64,000 bases of DNA from Pseudomonas fluorescens (GTDB lineage: Bacteria; Pseudomonadota; Gammaproteobacteria; Pseudomonadales; Pseudomonadaceae), in the NCBI RefSeq assembly GCF_000968015.1, contig NZ_LACH01000014.1, forward strand, positions 171,582 to 235,581, given 5' to 3'. The notes below the pieces were generated by a model. That model was not told where the DNA came from, made no database searches, and worked only from the letters and a program-made list of their open reading frames with translations. Positions 48,077 to 57,062 of this stretch are shown one piece after another (the stretch's first letter is position 1; every line of letters begins with the position of its first letter). The position numbers and the translations under genes are program-made.

Positions 48077-49909
48077 GTGTTCTCAGCCTTCCACTTGAGC
48101 CGCTATCGCCTGTCAGCCTTTTCGCTGATCGCCGCTGCTTTAACCCTCGTAGCCTGTAGCGCCCCGACCACTTCGACGTTGCCTGTCGCGCCAGAAGTCG
48201 CGTCAGGTTATCGCGCCGACCTGCAGACCCAATACGCCTCAAAACACATGGCAGCCGCGGCCAATCCGCTGGCGGCCGAGGCCGGGCGGGAGATGTTGCG
48301 CCAGGGCGGTTCGGCAATCGATGCCGCGATTGCGATGCAGGCCGTGCTGACGCTGGTCGAGCCGCAATCCTCGGGCATTGGTGGTGGTGCGTTGATCGTG
48401 CTCTGGGATGGCAAGACTGTGCGCACTTATGACGGTCGCGAAACCGCTCCTGCCGGCGCCACCGAGAAGCTTTTCCTGCAAGCCGACGGCAAACCGATGC
48501 CGTTCACCCAGGCGCAGATTGGCGGTCGCTCGGTGGGGACACCGGGCGTGTTGCGAGCGCTTGAATTGGCCCATCAGAAACACGGTCGCCTGCCGTGGGC
48601 GCAACTGTTCGAACCGGCAATCAAACTCGCGGAGCAAGGCTTCGCGATCTCGCCACGCCTTCACCAGTTGATCGCCTCGGACTCGTCCATTCGACGCTCG
48701 CCGGACATGGCGGCCTACTTCCTGAATGCCGATGGCAGCCCGAAAGCCGCAGGCACGCCACTGAAAAATCCGGCACTGGCCGCGGTGTTCAAACGCATCG
48801 CCAAAGAAGGACCGGATGCGTTGTACAAAGGCCCCGTCGCACAAGAGATCGTCGCCAAGGTTCAGGGCCACGCCAACCCCGGCAGCCTGTCGCTGAACGA
48901 TCTCAAAGGCTACAGCGCCAAGGAGCGCGCGCCGCTGTGCACCGACTACAAACGCTGGCAGGTCTGCGGCATGCCGCCACCGTCGTCAGGCGGGATCGCC
49001 GTGGCGCAGATCCTCGGCACCTTGCAAGCCCTGGAAACCCGCGACCCACGCTTTGCCCTGGCGCCGCTCAAACCGCTCAAGACAAACAAACCTGCGGGCA
49101 TCGAACCAGCGCCTGAAGCCGTGCACCTGATCTCCGAGGCCGAACGCCTGGCCTACGCCGACCGCGCGCTGTACGTAGCCGACGCAGACTTCGTGCCCGT
49201 CCCCGTCAAAGGTCTGGTGGACCCTGCCTATCTGGCCGACCGCGCGGCCCTGATCGGCGATCGCAGCATGGGCATCGCCAAACCCGGCACCCCGCCAGGC
49301 ATTCAGGTCGCCTACGCACCGGACCGCTCGCCGCTGCGCATCTCTACCTCGCAAGTGGTGGCGGTGGATGACGAAGGCGGCGCCGTGTCGATGACCACCA
49401 CCGTGGAATCCGCGTTTGGCTCGCACCTGATGGTCCAGGGCTTCCTGCTCAACAACCAGATGACTGACTTCTCATTCATCCCGGAAGAATACGGCCAGAA
49501 GGTTGCCAACCGCGTCGAACCCGGCAAACGCCCACGCTCGTCCATGGCACCGACCCTGATTTTCGACCGCCAGAGCGGCGAATTCCTCGCCACCATCGGT
49601 TCCCCCGGCGGCTCGCAGATCATCGAGTACGTCGCAAAATCCACCATCGGCCTGCTCGACTGGAACCTCGACCCACAGGCTGCCATCAGCCTGCCCAACT
49701 TCGGTAGCCGCAATGGCCCGACCGAACTGGAGCAAGGGCAATTCAGCCCGGCGCTGATTCAGGCACTGAAGGACAAAGGGCACAGCGTGAACGAGATCGA
49801 CATGACCAGCGGCACTCAGGCGATTGTTCGGGTCAAGGATGCACAGGGGAAAACGTCGCTGGCGGGCGGGGCCGATCCGCGGCGTGAGGGGGCAGCGTTG
49901 GGGGATTGA
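48077..49909 (+). CDS. ggt: Gamma-glutamyltransferase family protein, lipoprotein, atypical active site
   Basis: A 610-residue Ntn-hydrolase-type protein with a GTG start and a lipobox (TLVAC). The family glycine-rich block SSGIGGGALIVLWDG and the substrate-binding Arg block TYDGRETAPAGATEKLF are present. The expected autocleavage site and nucleophile Thr is T424 in ISTSQVVAVDDEGG, but the usual TTH is TSQ, and the usual MDDF in NNQMDDF is MTDF, so the Asp that binds the glutamyl amino group in E. coli GGT is Thr. The C-terminal GSPGGSQII oxyanion block is intact. It is in the GGT/acylase family; the substrate may not be glutathione. Monocistronic with its own terminator. Confidence 0.85.
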   Translation: MFSAFHLSRYRLSAFSLIAAALTLVACSAPTTSTLPVAPEVASGYRADLQTQYASKHMAAAANPLAAEAGREMLRQGGSAIDAAIAMQAVLTLVEPQSSGIGGGALIVLWDGKTVRTYDGRETAPAGATEKLFLQADGKPMPFTQAQIGGRSVGTPGVLRALELAHQKHGRLPWAQLFEPAIKLAEQGFAISPRLHQLIASDSSIRRSPDMAAYFLNADGSPKAAGTPLKNPALAAVFKRIAKEGPDALYKGPVAQEIVAKVQGHANPGSLSLNDLKGYSAKERAPLCTDYKRWQVCGMPPPSSGGIAVAQILGTLQALETRDPRFALAPLKPLKTNKPAGIEPAPEAVHLISEAERLAYADRALYVADADFVPVPVKGLVDPAYLADRAALIGDRSMGIAKPGTPPGIQVAYAPDRSPLRISTSQVVAVDDEGGAVSMTTTVESAFGSHLMVQGFLLNNQMTDFSFIPEEYGQKVANRVEPGKRPRSSMAPTLIFDRQSGEFLATIGSPGGSQIIEYVAKSTIGLLDWNLDPQAAISLPNFGSRNGPTELEQGQFSPALIQALKDKGHSVNEIDMTSGTQAIVRVKDAQGKTSLAGGADPRREGAALGD

Positions 49910-49928
49910 GTCGTACGTGGGAATGAGC

Positions 49929-49958
49929 AAGGGCTTACCGGGAGGTAGGCCCTTTTTT
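49929..49958 (+). terminator. Intrinsic terminator of the GGT gene
   Basis: Stem AAGGGCTTACC/GGTAGGCCCTT with a GGGA loop (49929-49954), then T run. Confidence 0.92.
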
Positions 49959-50029
49959 ATGTTTGTTTACTTTTGATTGAGTAAAGAACGTGAGACCACC
50001 AATCGCGTTTCCAAGAACGCCCTTTTCAC

Positions 50030-50163
50030 TTATCTCGTTACAGCTTTCGACTTCACACAGAGAACGATTAGAGATAATTTTTACACCCGCATCAAAAATA
50101 GCCCTATAAATAGGGCCTGTTGAGGGCCTCATTAGAGATAACTCCCCTCGGCGTCAGAGATAA
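50030..50163. repeat. Repeated GAGATAA motifs upstream of the Fic gene
   Basis: Four copies of GAGATAA: inverted at 50030-50036 (TTATCTC), direct at 50071-50077 and 50135-50141 (both within ATTAGAGATAA), and direct at 50157-50163 (CAGAGATAA). The last is 7 bases before the start codon. Between them is a palindrome GCCCTATAAATAGGGC at about 50101-50116 that contains a TATAAA -10-like element. This looks like an operator array, perhaps for the winged-helix domain of the Fic protein itself. Confidence 0.65.
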
Positions 50164-50170
50164 ACCCCAT

Positions 50171-51325
50171 ATGCCTGAATTTGCCCATCATGAACTCCAG
50201 CTCCTGAATCCAACTTTCGACTCCCCGTTGGTGGACGTATTGAGTGAGCTGGAACACCTACGACGGCTCCGACTTGAAGGCGATACTCCAGCTCCGGTAT
50301 TTTTCCAGCTCAAGGCAATTTTCCACACATTGGAAAGCCTGGGGTCAGCGCGGATTGAGGGTAACCACACAACCTTGGCCGACTACCTGGACAACAAAAT
50401 CGAGGGAAAGGCAACGGATAGCGACCAACTGCGTGAAGTTGCCAACATCGAAAAGGCCATGAGCTATATCGAAGAAGTCATGCAGCCAGGTGAACGTCTG
50501 ACCGAACGGACCATTCGCGAAATTCATGCGATGACCGTCCAGGAACTACAGCGTGAAGGCGACCGAACTCCAGGCGCCTATCGTCAAACGCCAGTACGTA
50601 TCGCACAGTCGGAGCACCTTCCGCCGGAAGCAGTTCAGATACCGGGGTACATGCAAGAGCTGGTTGCCTTTGTGAACCATGATGACTTGCCAAAATACGA
50701 TCTGATGAAAGTCGCCTTGGCGCACCATCGATTCGGATGGATTCACCCTTTTGGAAACGGTAACGGCCGCGTAGTGAGACTACTCACTTACGCACTCTTG
50801 ATGAAATACGGATTCAACGTCAACACAGGCGGGAGGGTGCTGAATCCCACAGCCGTTTTCTGTAACGATCGCGAACGCTATTACGCAATGCTAGGTGTGG
50901 CTGACACCGGCACGAAAGCAAGTCTCGAAGCGTGGTGTATTTATGTGCTGGAAGGTGTGAAGGATGAGATTGCCAAGGTTGATCGACTTACCGACTACGC
51001 CTACCTCAAACACTCAATTCTCATGCCTGCCGTTACATTCGCTCGCCAGCGTGAGTGGATTACCAAAACAGAAAAAGATGTGCTGGATATAGCGATCAAT
51101 GAAGGCGTTGTTAAGTCTGCAGATCTCGCCCGTGCACTGCCGGACCTGTCAGCTAGTCAACGCACCTACTTGATCAAAAAACTGGTGAGCCAAGGAATGC
51201 TCCTCCCTATCAGCGAAGGAGCAAGGCAGTACACCATCGGATTTTCAAATAACTACCTGATCCGAGGTGTCATAAAGGGGCTTAGAGAACAAGGTTTTAT
51301 CCCCGAGCCGCTGGAAAACCCTTGA
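50171..51325 (+). CDS. Fic family protein (class II, self-inhibited) with C-terminal winged helix
   Basis: A 384-residue protein. An N-terminal inhibitory helix has the motif S59-x3-E63-G64 (SARIEGN), which blocks ATP placement. The Fic core motif [12 protein letters not shown] is at residues 192-203 with catalytic His192, so AMP transfer to a protein hydroxyl is expected. The C-terminal part (about 285-370) looks like a winged helix ([23 protein letters not shown]). The gene is less GC-rich than its neighbours and is preceded by a GAGATAA array, suggesting acquisition and autoregulation. No toxin-antitoxin partner gene is adjacent. ATG 50171 is taken; earlier start at 50120 lies in the motif array. 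Confidence 0.9.
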   Translation: MPEFAHHELQLLNPTFDSPLVDVLSELEHLRRLRLEGDTPAPVFFQLKAIFHTLESLGSARIEGNHTTLADYLDNKIEGKATDSDQLREVANIEKAMSYIEEVMQPGERLTERTIREIHAMTVQELQREGDRTPGAYRQTPVRIAQSEHLPPEAVQIPGYMQELVAFVNHDDLPKYDLMKVALAHHRFGWIHPFGNGNGRVVRLLTYALLMKYGFNVNTGGRVLNPTAVFCNDRERYYAMLGVADTGTKASLEAWCIYVLEGVKDEIAKVDRLTDYAYLKHSILMPAVTFARQREWITKTEKDVLDIAINEGVVKSADLARALPDLSASQRTYLIKKLVSQGMLLPISEGARQYTIGFSNNYLIRGVIKGLREQGFIPEPLENP

Positions 51326-51332
51326 AGGCGTA

Positions 51333-51761
51333 TCAAGCCGGCACACCCAAAATGATATGCGACGCCTTGATCACCGCCGTCGCACTCACGCCCGGTGCCA
51401 GGCCCAGTTCTGCCACAGCCTGGCGTGTCACGATCGAATAGACTTCGGTGCCGCCGTCGAGCTGGATGACCACTTCGGAGTTCACCGCACCATCGATGAC
51501 ACTGGTGACTTTGCCTTCAAGGCAGTTGCGCGCCGACAGGCGAATGTCGCTGGATTCGGTCATCAACATGACCCACGGCGCCTTCACCAGCGCGACCGCT
51601 TCCTTGCCGACCGCCAGGCCGAGGTTTTTCACGCTTTCCATGGTCACCACGGCCACCAGTTCATTGCCGCCCGACAGTTTCAGTGAGACTTCGGCGTTGA
51701 CCGCACCGGGCTGTAATTGACTGATGGTGCCTTTGAATACGTTACGTGCGCTGACTTTCAT
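51333..51761 (-). CDS. Di-Mop (TOBE) molybdate-binding protein
   Basis: A 142-residue protein built of two Mop/TOBE repeats: residues 2-68 (SARNVFKGTISQLQPGAVNAEV) and 74-140 (SARNCLEGKVTSVIDGAVNSEV). Such proteins bind molybdate or tungstate as oligomers and act in storage or homeostasis. No molybdate transport genes are next to it; moeB is far away at 28 kb. The stop is 8 bases from the convergent Fic stop. Confidence 0.9.
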   Translation of the reverse strand: MKVSARNVFKGTISQLQPGAVNAEVSLKLSGGNELVAVVTMESVKNLGLAVGKEAVALVKAPWVMLMTESSDIRLSARNCLEGKVTSVIDGAVNSEVVIQLDGGTEVYSIVTRQAVAELGLAPGVSATAVIKASHIILGVPA

Positions 51762-51796
51762 GACGTGCTCCTCGAATAATTATTGTTGTATTGAAC

Positions 51797-52891
51797 CTAG
51801 CGAGAGATCTTCAGCGCCTGTCGCGCGTGATGCTTCTCCAGCGCCAGTTCGATCAAACGGCTGACCAGCTCGCTGTAAGTCATACCGGTGGCCTGCCATA
51901 ACTTGGGGTACATGCTGATGCGGGTGAATCCGGGCAACGAGTTGATCTCATTGATCAGCACTTCGCCACTCTCGGTCAGGAACACATCGACCCGCGCCAG
52001 CCCGGAACAGCCCAGCACCTGAAACGCCTCGACGGCCAGGGCACGAATGCGTTCACTGGCCTCGAGGCTGATGTTTGCCGGGACCACCACTTCCGCCGCT
52101 TGAGCGTCGATGTATTTGCTGTCGTAGGAATAGAACCCGCTGCGCACCACGATCTCGCCGCAACCGCTGGCGATGGCGTCTTCGTTGCCGAGCACGGCGC
52201 ATTCAATCTCGCGGCCGCTGACGGCGGACTCGACCAAAACTTTCTCATCGAAACCCAGCGCCAGTTCTATTGCCGCCGCGTACTCGGCTTCGTCATTCAC
52301 CTTGCTCACGCCCACGGAAGATCCCTGGTTGGCCGGTTTGACGAACAGTGGCAGACCGAGTTTGCCTTGCACCTCCGCGAACCCGGTGCGCGCCGCGGTG
52401 GCGCGGGTCAGGGTGACGAACGGCGTGACCGCCAACCCGGCGTCACGCAGCAGTCGCTTGCTGATGTCCTTGTCCATGCAGACGGCCGAACCGAGCACGT
52501 CGGAGCCGACAAACGGCAGATCGGCCATGCGCAGCAAACCTTGCAGGCAACCGTCCTCACCCAGGGTGCCGTGGACGATCGGAAAGATCACGTCGACGTG
52601 TCCCAGCATTTCCTGACTGGAGGTTTCCACCAATTGTTGACTGACCTTACCCGGCACGACGGCCAGTTCACGGTTGGACTGGTTAAGAGCAATCAGGGCC
52701 GGGTTCTCCTGATTGAGCAGGAAGTTCGAAGGGTCGTTCAGATGCCAGTGGCCTTGTTTATCGATGCCGATCAGCACCGGCTCAAAGCGCGAACGATCCA
52801 GCGCATCGACGATGTTTTTCGCCGATTGCAACGACACTTCATGTTCAGCCGAACGACCGCCAAAAATAATGCCTACCCGCAGTTTGCTCAT
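51797..52891 (-). CDS. ddlA: D-alanine-D-alanine ligase
   Basis: A 364-residue ATP-grasp enzyme that makes D-Ala-D-Ala for peptidoglycan. N-terminal [19 protein letters not shown], the ATP-grasp blocks [19 protein letters not shown] near residue 180 and [18 protein letters not shown] near residue 315 are all present. The length (364) and standalone position fit the DdlA type rather than the DdlB gene of the cell-division cluster. The LysE-type gene starts upstream on the same strand, 10 bases away, so co-transcription is likely. Confidence 0.93.
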   Translation of the reverse strand: MSKLRVGIIFGGRSAEHEVSLQSAKNIVDALDRSRFEPVLIGIDKQGHWHLNDPSNFLLNQENPALIALNQSNRELAVVPGKVSQQLVETSSQEMLGHVDVIFPIVHGTLGEDGCLQGLLRMADLPFVGSDVLGSAVCMDKDISKRLLRDAGLAVTPFVTLTRATAARTGFAEVQGKLGLPLFVKPANQGSSVGVSKVNDEAEYAAAIELALGFDEKVLVESAVSGREIECAVLGNEDAIASGCGEIVVRSGFYSYDSKYIDAQAAEVVVPANISLEASERIRALAVEAFQVLGCSGLARVDVFLTESGEVLINEINSLPGFTRISMYPKLWQATGMTYSELVSRLIELALEKHHARQALKISR

Positions 52892-52901
52892 TCAGAACTC
52901 C

Positions 52902-53543
52902 TTAACGATTGGCCACCAGATGCGCGCCGAACAGCAGATAGCAGCTGCCAGCGAAGCGATCCAGCCATTTACGCGAACAATCATAAGCACCCGCGACCCG
53001 CCGGCTGGCGAACAGCAGCGCCACGCTGCAATACCAACTGAATGACAAGGTCGCCATGGTCAGCACGGCCAGCGCCAGCAACATTGGTGGCGGTGAAGCC
53101 GGCATGGCCGTGGCGAAAATCGTTGCGACGAATAGCGCGGCCTTGGGATTGGTCATGTTGCCCACAAAGCCCCGGCCATAAGCCGATAGCAGCGTGCGTC
53201 CTGCGCCATTCAGCGAGCCGCTATCACCCGGCACACTCGGTGGATTGCGCTTGAACTGCTTCAATCCCAGATAAATCAGGTAACAACCGCCGGCAATCTT
53301 GAAGCTCAGATAGAGCGTCGGCGCAGCGCTGAACAGCGACTTGATGCCCAAGCCACCCGCCAATCCCCAAAGCACCGTGCCCGTGGCCACGCCGAGTGCG
53401 GCGACGACACCGTGGCGCCGGGAGCAACTGGCAGCCAGTTGTGCGGTGTTGAAGAAGTTCGGTCCCGGCGTCACCACCGCAACCGTCCACAACAGCGCCA
53501 ACGACAACAACGGAGCGGCATAGCTCAGGTGGGATATTTCCAT
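52902..53543 (-). CDS. LysE/RhtB family amino-acid exporter
   Basis: A 213-residue inner-membrane protein with about six hydrophobic segments. The family signature TPGPNFFNTAQLAAS is near residues 25-40, followed by GVATGTVLWGLAGGLG. These proteins export amino acids. It is the first gene of a two-gene unit with ddlA and is divergent from an AraC-type gene, 149 bases away, which may control it. An exporter next to a D-Ala ligase might hint at an alanine-like substrate, which is speculation. Confidence 0.88.
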   Translation of the reverse strand: MEISHLSYAAPLLSLALLWTVAVVTPGPNFFNTAQLAASCSRRHGVVAALGVATGTVLWGLAGGLGIKSLFSAAPTLYLSFKIAGGCYLIYLGLKQFKRNPPSVPGDSGSLNGAGRTLLSAYGRGFVGNMTNPKAALFVATIFATAMPASPPPMLLALAVLTMATLSFSWYCSVALLFASRRVAGAYDCSRKWLDRFAGSCYLLFGAHLVANR

Positions 53544-53692
53544 GATGTAGGGCGCCTTCTTGGCTTAAAAAATATGCAACACCTTGCAACATTAGTCCGG
53601 GATTTTCTACCAGCCGGGTGATTCGATCGGCAGCAGACAGGCGGTTGGTCAGTGGGGTAACGTGTCCAGCATCGAGTTCAAGGCAACACACC

Positions 53693-54502
53693 ATGGCCAA
53701 GCACACGCCCCCCATCGACTGGTTCCACCGCGCACCCGACGTCGGCGGGCTTCAGCGTTTCGAGTTTTTTTTTGCAGGCCACGGCTACGACCTTCACCGC
53801 CACGACACCTACGCCATCGGCCATACCCTGGCCGGTGTGCAGAGTTTTCAGTACCGCAGTGGCTGGCGCCACAGTCTGCCGGGCGGGACCATAGTGCTGC
53901 ACCCGGACGAAGTTCACGATGGCGAAGCCGGCACCGAGACCGGTTTCCAGTACCGAATGATGTACATCGAACCGGCACTGATCCAGCAGATGCTCGGCGG
54001 CCAGCCGTTGCCGTTTATCAAGACCGGCCTGTCGAACGACCCTCGTTTGTTCGCCGCCACCGCCGAGCTGCTGCGAAGCCTCGATTGCCCCCTCGAGCCT
54101 CTTGAAGAGCAGGATGCGTTGTTCGATCTGGCGCAAGCCTTGAACAGCGTTTCCGGAGTGCCTGCCAGCCGCCAGAGTTTCGACTACGTGGCCGCCGAAC
54201 GCGCGCGGGAATTCATCCACAGCGCACTGGATCGCACTGTGACGCTGGAAGAACTGGCGCAACACAGCGGTCGCGATCGCTGGAGTCTGTCACGGGATTT
54301 TCGTCTGTTGTTCGGCACCAGCCCTTATCGATACCTGACCATGCGCCGCCTCGACCTGGTCCGCTCGCTGCTGATTCAGGGCCAGTCACTGGTCAGCGCT
54401 GCGCTGATCGCCGGCTTCACCGATCAGAGTCACATGACCCGGCAGTTCAGTAAAACCTACGGCCTGTCGCCAGCCCGCTGGATGAAAATGCACCGCCGCT
54501 GA
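53693..54502 (+). CDS. AraC family regulator with cupin sensor
   Basis: A 269-residue regulator. Cupin/AraC-binding domain about residues 15-140 (LHRHDTYAIGHTLAGVQSFQYR, LHPDEVHDGEAGTETG) and double helix-turn-helix about 170-268 (VTLEELAQHSGRDRWSLSRDF, AALIAGFTDQSHMTRQFSK). ATG 53693 is chosen, with AAGG 9 bases upstream; the frame is open from 53618. It is divergent from the lysE-type gene. It and the protein at 41159-42004 share the HDxYAIG, HDG and YRM-YI-P segments, so they are likely paralogues that control divergent exporters. Confidence 0.88.
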   Translation: MAKHTPPIDWFHRAPDVGGLQRFEFFFAGHGYDLHRHDTYAIGHTLAGVQSFQYRSGWRHSLPGGTIVLHPDEVHDGEAGTETGFQYRMMYIEPALIQQMLGGQPLPFIKTGLSNDPRLFAATAELLRSLDCPLEPLEEQDALFDLAQALNSVSGVPASRQSFDYVAAERAREFIHSALDRTVTLEELAQHSGRDRWSLSRDFRLLFGTSPYRYLTMRRLDLVRSLLIQGQSLVSAALIAGFTDQSHMTRQFSKTYGLSPARWMKMHRR

Positions 54503-54578
54503 GCCACGCACAATCGTTCAAGAAGCACGCTGATGTGCCGGCTATCGTGGATGCACGATCAACCATGAGAGCTGCTTC

Positions 54579-54947
54579 ATGAACGCTTACGAAAGCCTGA
54601 ACTTCGCTGAAAAAATCTCCAGGATCGGCCCGTACTGGACGCCTCGGGTCATCGCCGAAATGAACGACTACCAGTTCAAGGTGGTGAAGCTGCTGGGGGA
54701 TTTCATCTGGCACGATCACCCTGATACCGACGAAACGTTCATCGTGCTCGAAGGGCAACTGCGCATCGACTTTCGCGATGGCCACGTGCTGGTGAACGCC
54801 GGCGAAATGTATGTGGTGTCAAAAGGTGTCGAGCACAAACCGTTCGCCGAGCAGGAGGTGAAACTCCTGCTGATCGAACCCAAGGGTGTGTTGAATACGG
54901 GTAACGAAGGTGGCGAGCGCACGGCGCAGAATGACGTCTGGGTGTGA
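54579..54947 (+). CDS. Cupin domain protein
   Basis: A 122-residue single-domain cupin. Motif 1 is WHDHPDTDETFIVLEGQLRI near residues 46-65 (two His and one Glu metal ligands), motif 2 GEMYVVSKGVEHKPFAEQE near residues 82-95 with the last His ligand. The closest general type is mannose-6-phosphate isomerase-like cupins. Enzyme activity cannot be assigned. It follows the AraC-type gene after 76 bases. Confidence 0.87.
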   Translation: MNAYESLNFAEKISRIGPYWTPRVIAEMNDYQFKVVKLLGDFIWHDHPDTDETFIVLEGQLRIDFRDGHVLVNAGEMYVVSKGVEHKPFAEQEVKLLLIEPKGVLNTGNEGGERTAQNDVWV

Positions 54948-54959
54948 AAGGCCGGCTGC

Positions 54960-55559
54960 TTACGGCTGCAAGGTTTTGCCGTCCACTGGATCGCCGATTT
55001 TCAGGAAATGCCCGCCTGCCACATGGTGCAAGGTGCGCAACGCGTCTTGCCCTTCGAAGTGCCAGCGACCGTCACTGAACACCCGCTCGTCTGCCTGAGC
55101 GGCAATCACTTCGGCCAGGAACAGGTCGTATTGCTGGTGATTGCCGGGTTCCGGCAGCAGTCGGCATTCCAGCCAGGCGACGCAGCCTTCGAGCATCGGC
55201 GCATCGATCAATTCAGCGCTGAAGGTCGGCAAGTCATAGACCTGAAACTTGTCCCGACCTTGGTCCCGGGTCAATTCCAGGCCGGACGTCGAACCCACGG
55301 TCTGGACGATATCGGCCTGGGCGGCGCAGGGAACATTCAGCACAAACGTGCCCGACGCCTCCAGCAATTGCCGTGTCCAGGTGGACTTGTCCAGCACCAC
55401 GGCAATTTTCGGCGGCTCGAAATCCAGCGGCATGGCCCAGGCCGCCGCCATGATGTTGCGCTGACCGTCATGGGCCGCGCTGACCAACACGGTCGGGCCG
55501 TGATTGAGCAGACGATACGCCTTGGTCAAGGGAACCGGACGGCGGTGAGAAACGCTCAT
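54960..55559 (-). CDS. Flavin reductase family protein (FMN-binding)
   Basis: A 199-residue protein of the flavin reductase/HpaC-like split-barrel fold. N-terminal PVPLTKAYRLLNHGPTVLVSAAHDGQRNIMAAAWAMPL and VVLDKSTWTRQLLEASGTFVLNVP are the family FMN-binding blocks. Such proteins reduce flavin with NAD(P)H for partner monooxygenases, or act as standalone FMN proteins. No monooxygenase is adjacent. Convergent with the cupin gene; the stops are 12 bases apart. Confidence 0.88.
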   Translation of the reverse strand: MSVSHRRPVPLTKAYRLLNHGPTVLVSAAHDGQRNIMAAAWAMPLDFEPPKIAVVLDKSTWTRQLLEASGTFVLNVPCAAQADIVQTVGSTSGLELTRDQGRDKFQVYDLPTFSAELIDAPMLEGCVAWLECRLLPEPGNHQQYDLFLAEVIAAQADERVFSDGRWHFEGQDALRTLHHVAGGHFLKIGDPVDGKTLQP

Positions 55560-55616
55560 GATGGCTGCTCCTGGGAAAAACGCCGATTGTAGCGATTTAC
55601 ACCGCGATGGCAGGCA

Positions 55617-56933
55617 TCAAGTCGTCAACTGATTGGCAAACTGCCCGACTGCGTTCACCACTTTCTGTGCGCCGTCCTGAATCTCGACAATCACCGTCCC
55701 CGCCTCTGCCGCCAGCGCCAGCCCCTGTTCAGCCTGGAGTTTGCCCTCGGTCATCAGCGCCACGGCGTTGCGCGCCATGTCCTGGTTCTGACGCACTACG
55801 CCGACAATCTCATCGGTTGCCTGGCTGGTGCGCGACGCCAATTGCCGGACCTCGTCCGCCACCACCGCGAAACCACGCCCCTGTTCACCGGCCCGAGCGG
55901 CTTCGATGGCCGCGTTGAGCGCCAGCAGGTTGGTCTGTTCGGCAATCCCGCTGATGGTTTTGACGATGGTGCCGATCACCAGCGACTGCTCGTTCAGCGC
56001 TTCGATGCCTTCGCCGGCGGTCTGCATGTGCCTGGCAAGGTCACGCATCACGTTGACCGCCTGAGTCACCACAGCGTTACCGCGCTGAGCGCTGCTGTCG
56101 GTTTGCTGCGAGGTGCTGTAGGCAATGTTGGCCGCTTCGGCGACGGCTTGCTCCTGATTGACTTGATCGGTAATCACCGTGGCGAACTTCACCACTTTGT
56201 AGAGCTTGTTGTTGGCATCGACCACCGGGTTGTAGGAAGCCTCCAGCCAGACCACGCGACCGTGGCTGTCGATGCGCTTGAAACGCTCGGCGAAGAACTC
56301 GCCTGCATTCAAGCGGTGCCAGAAGTCCTGATACCCGGCGCTGTTGTATTCCTCGGGTTCGCAGAACATGCGGTGATGTTTGCCCTTGATCTGCGCCAGG
56401 CTGTAACCCATGCCGCTGAGGAACCGGTCGTTGGCCGCCAGCACGTTGCCATTGAGGTCGAACTCGATCACTGCCGTGGAGCGCACAAGCGCGCCGATCA
56501 GGTTCTCATGCTCACGAGACGCTTCGATGGTGCGGGTCAGGTCGCTGGAATAAATCGAGAAGTTCTTGATCTGGCCGACCGCGGACCGAACCGGCTGTAC
56601 GATCGAGCGCAGCCAGGCTTCCTGACCATTGCCGCGCAACAAACGCACCGTGCCGGCAAAGTGCTCGCCACGGGTCAACGCGACCTTGAAGCGCTGGTGG
56701 AATTCGTCCGACTTCACATGGGCCGGGACGATGTCTTCGATGTGTCGCCCTATCAGGTCGCTGCTTTTGTAGAGCATCTCGCCGATGAAGTTCTGGTTGA
56801 CCGACTGAATCCGCCCATCGGCATCGAGGGTCAGGACCAGCATCTCGCTTTCCAGACTTTCCTTCACTTGCTGGAGGCTGGAGAGTTCTTCGCGAAGAGC
56901 CGACAGCTCCTGCTTCAAGCGTTTGTTGAACAT
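55617..56933 (-). CDS. PAS-PAS chemoreceptor-like protein, BdlA type
   Basis: A 438-residue protein without membrane segments. After an N-terminal coiled coil ([20 protein letters not shown]) come two PAS domains: about 25-140 ([19 protein letters not shown]) and 145-265 ([20 protein letters not shown], EARRs with [16 protein letters not shown]). A C-terminal MCP signalling domain has the hairpin tip [20 protein letters not shown] near residue 345. This order matches P. aeruginosa BdlA, a regulator of biofilm dispersal, and cytosolic Aer-like sensors. It might sense redox state through flavin or heme, which cannot be read here. Single gene. Confidence 0.85.
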   Translation of the reverse strand: MFNKRLKQELSALREELSSLQQVKESLESEMLVLTLDADGRIQSVNQNFIGEMLYKSSDLIGRHIEDIVPAHVKSDEFHQRFKVALTRGEHFAGTVRLLRGNGQEAWLRSIVQPVRSAVGQIKNFSIYSSDLTRTIEASREHENLIGALVRSTAVIEFDLNGNVLAANDRFLSGMGYSLAQIKGKHHRMFCEPEEYNSAGYQDFWHRLNAGEFFAERFKRIDSHGRVVWLEASYNPVVDANNKLYKVVKFATVITDQVNQEQAVAEAANIAYSTSQQTDSSAQRGNAVVTQAVNVMRDLARHMQTAGEGIEALNEQSLVIGTIVKTISGIAEQTNLLALNAAIEAARAGEQGRGFAVVADEVRQLASRTSQATDEIVGVVRQNQDMARNAVALMTEGKLQAEQGLALAAEAGTVIVEIQDGAQKVVNAVGQFANQLTT

Positions 56934-57062
56934 GGGGATACACCGATGGACAGGGATAGAAAGCGGTATGCAGCCTAACCATCGGCCTTGGGGACAATTT
57001 CTGAAGAGTGTTTCAGGGTTGTCCTACAAAAATAGTTGCTACACGTACGGTGCTGCCTTTGA

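Noticed and set aside
49935..50132. 65-residue minus-strand open frame upstream of the Fic gene
   Set aside because: It runs across the GAGATAA array and the terminator of the previous gene, has no ribosome site that I can see and no family features. A degenerate remnant is possible but not supported.
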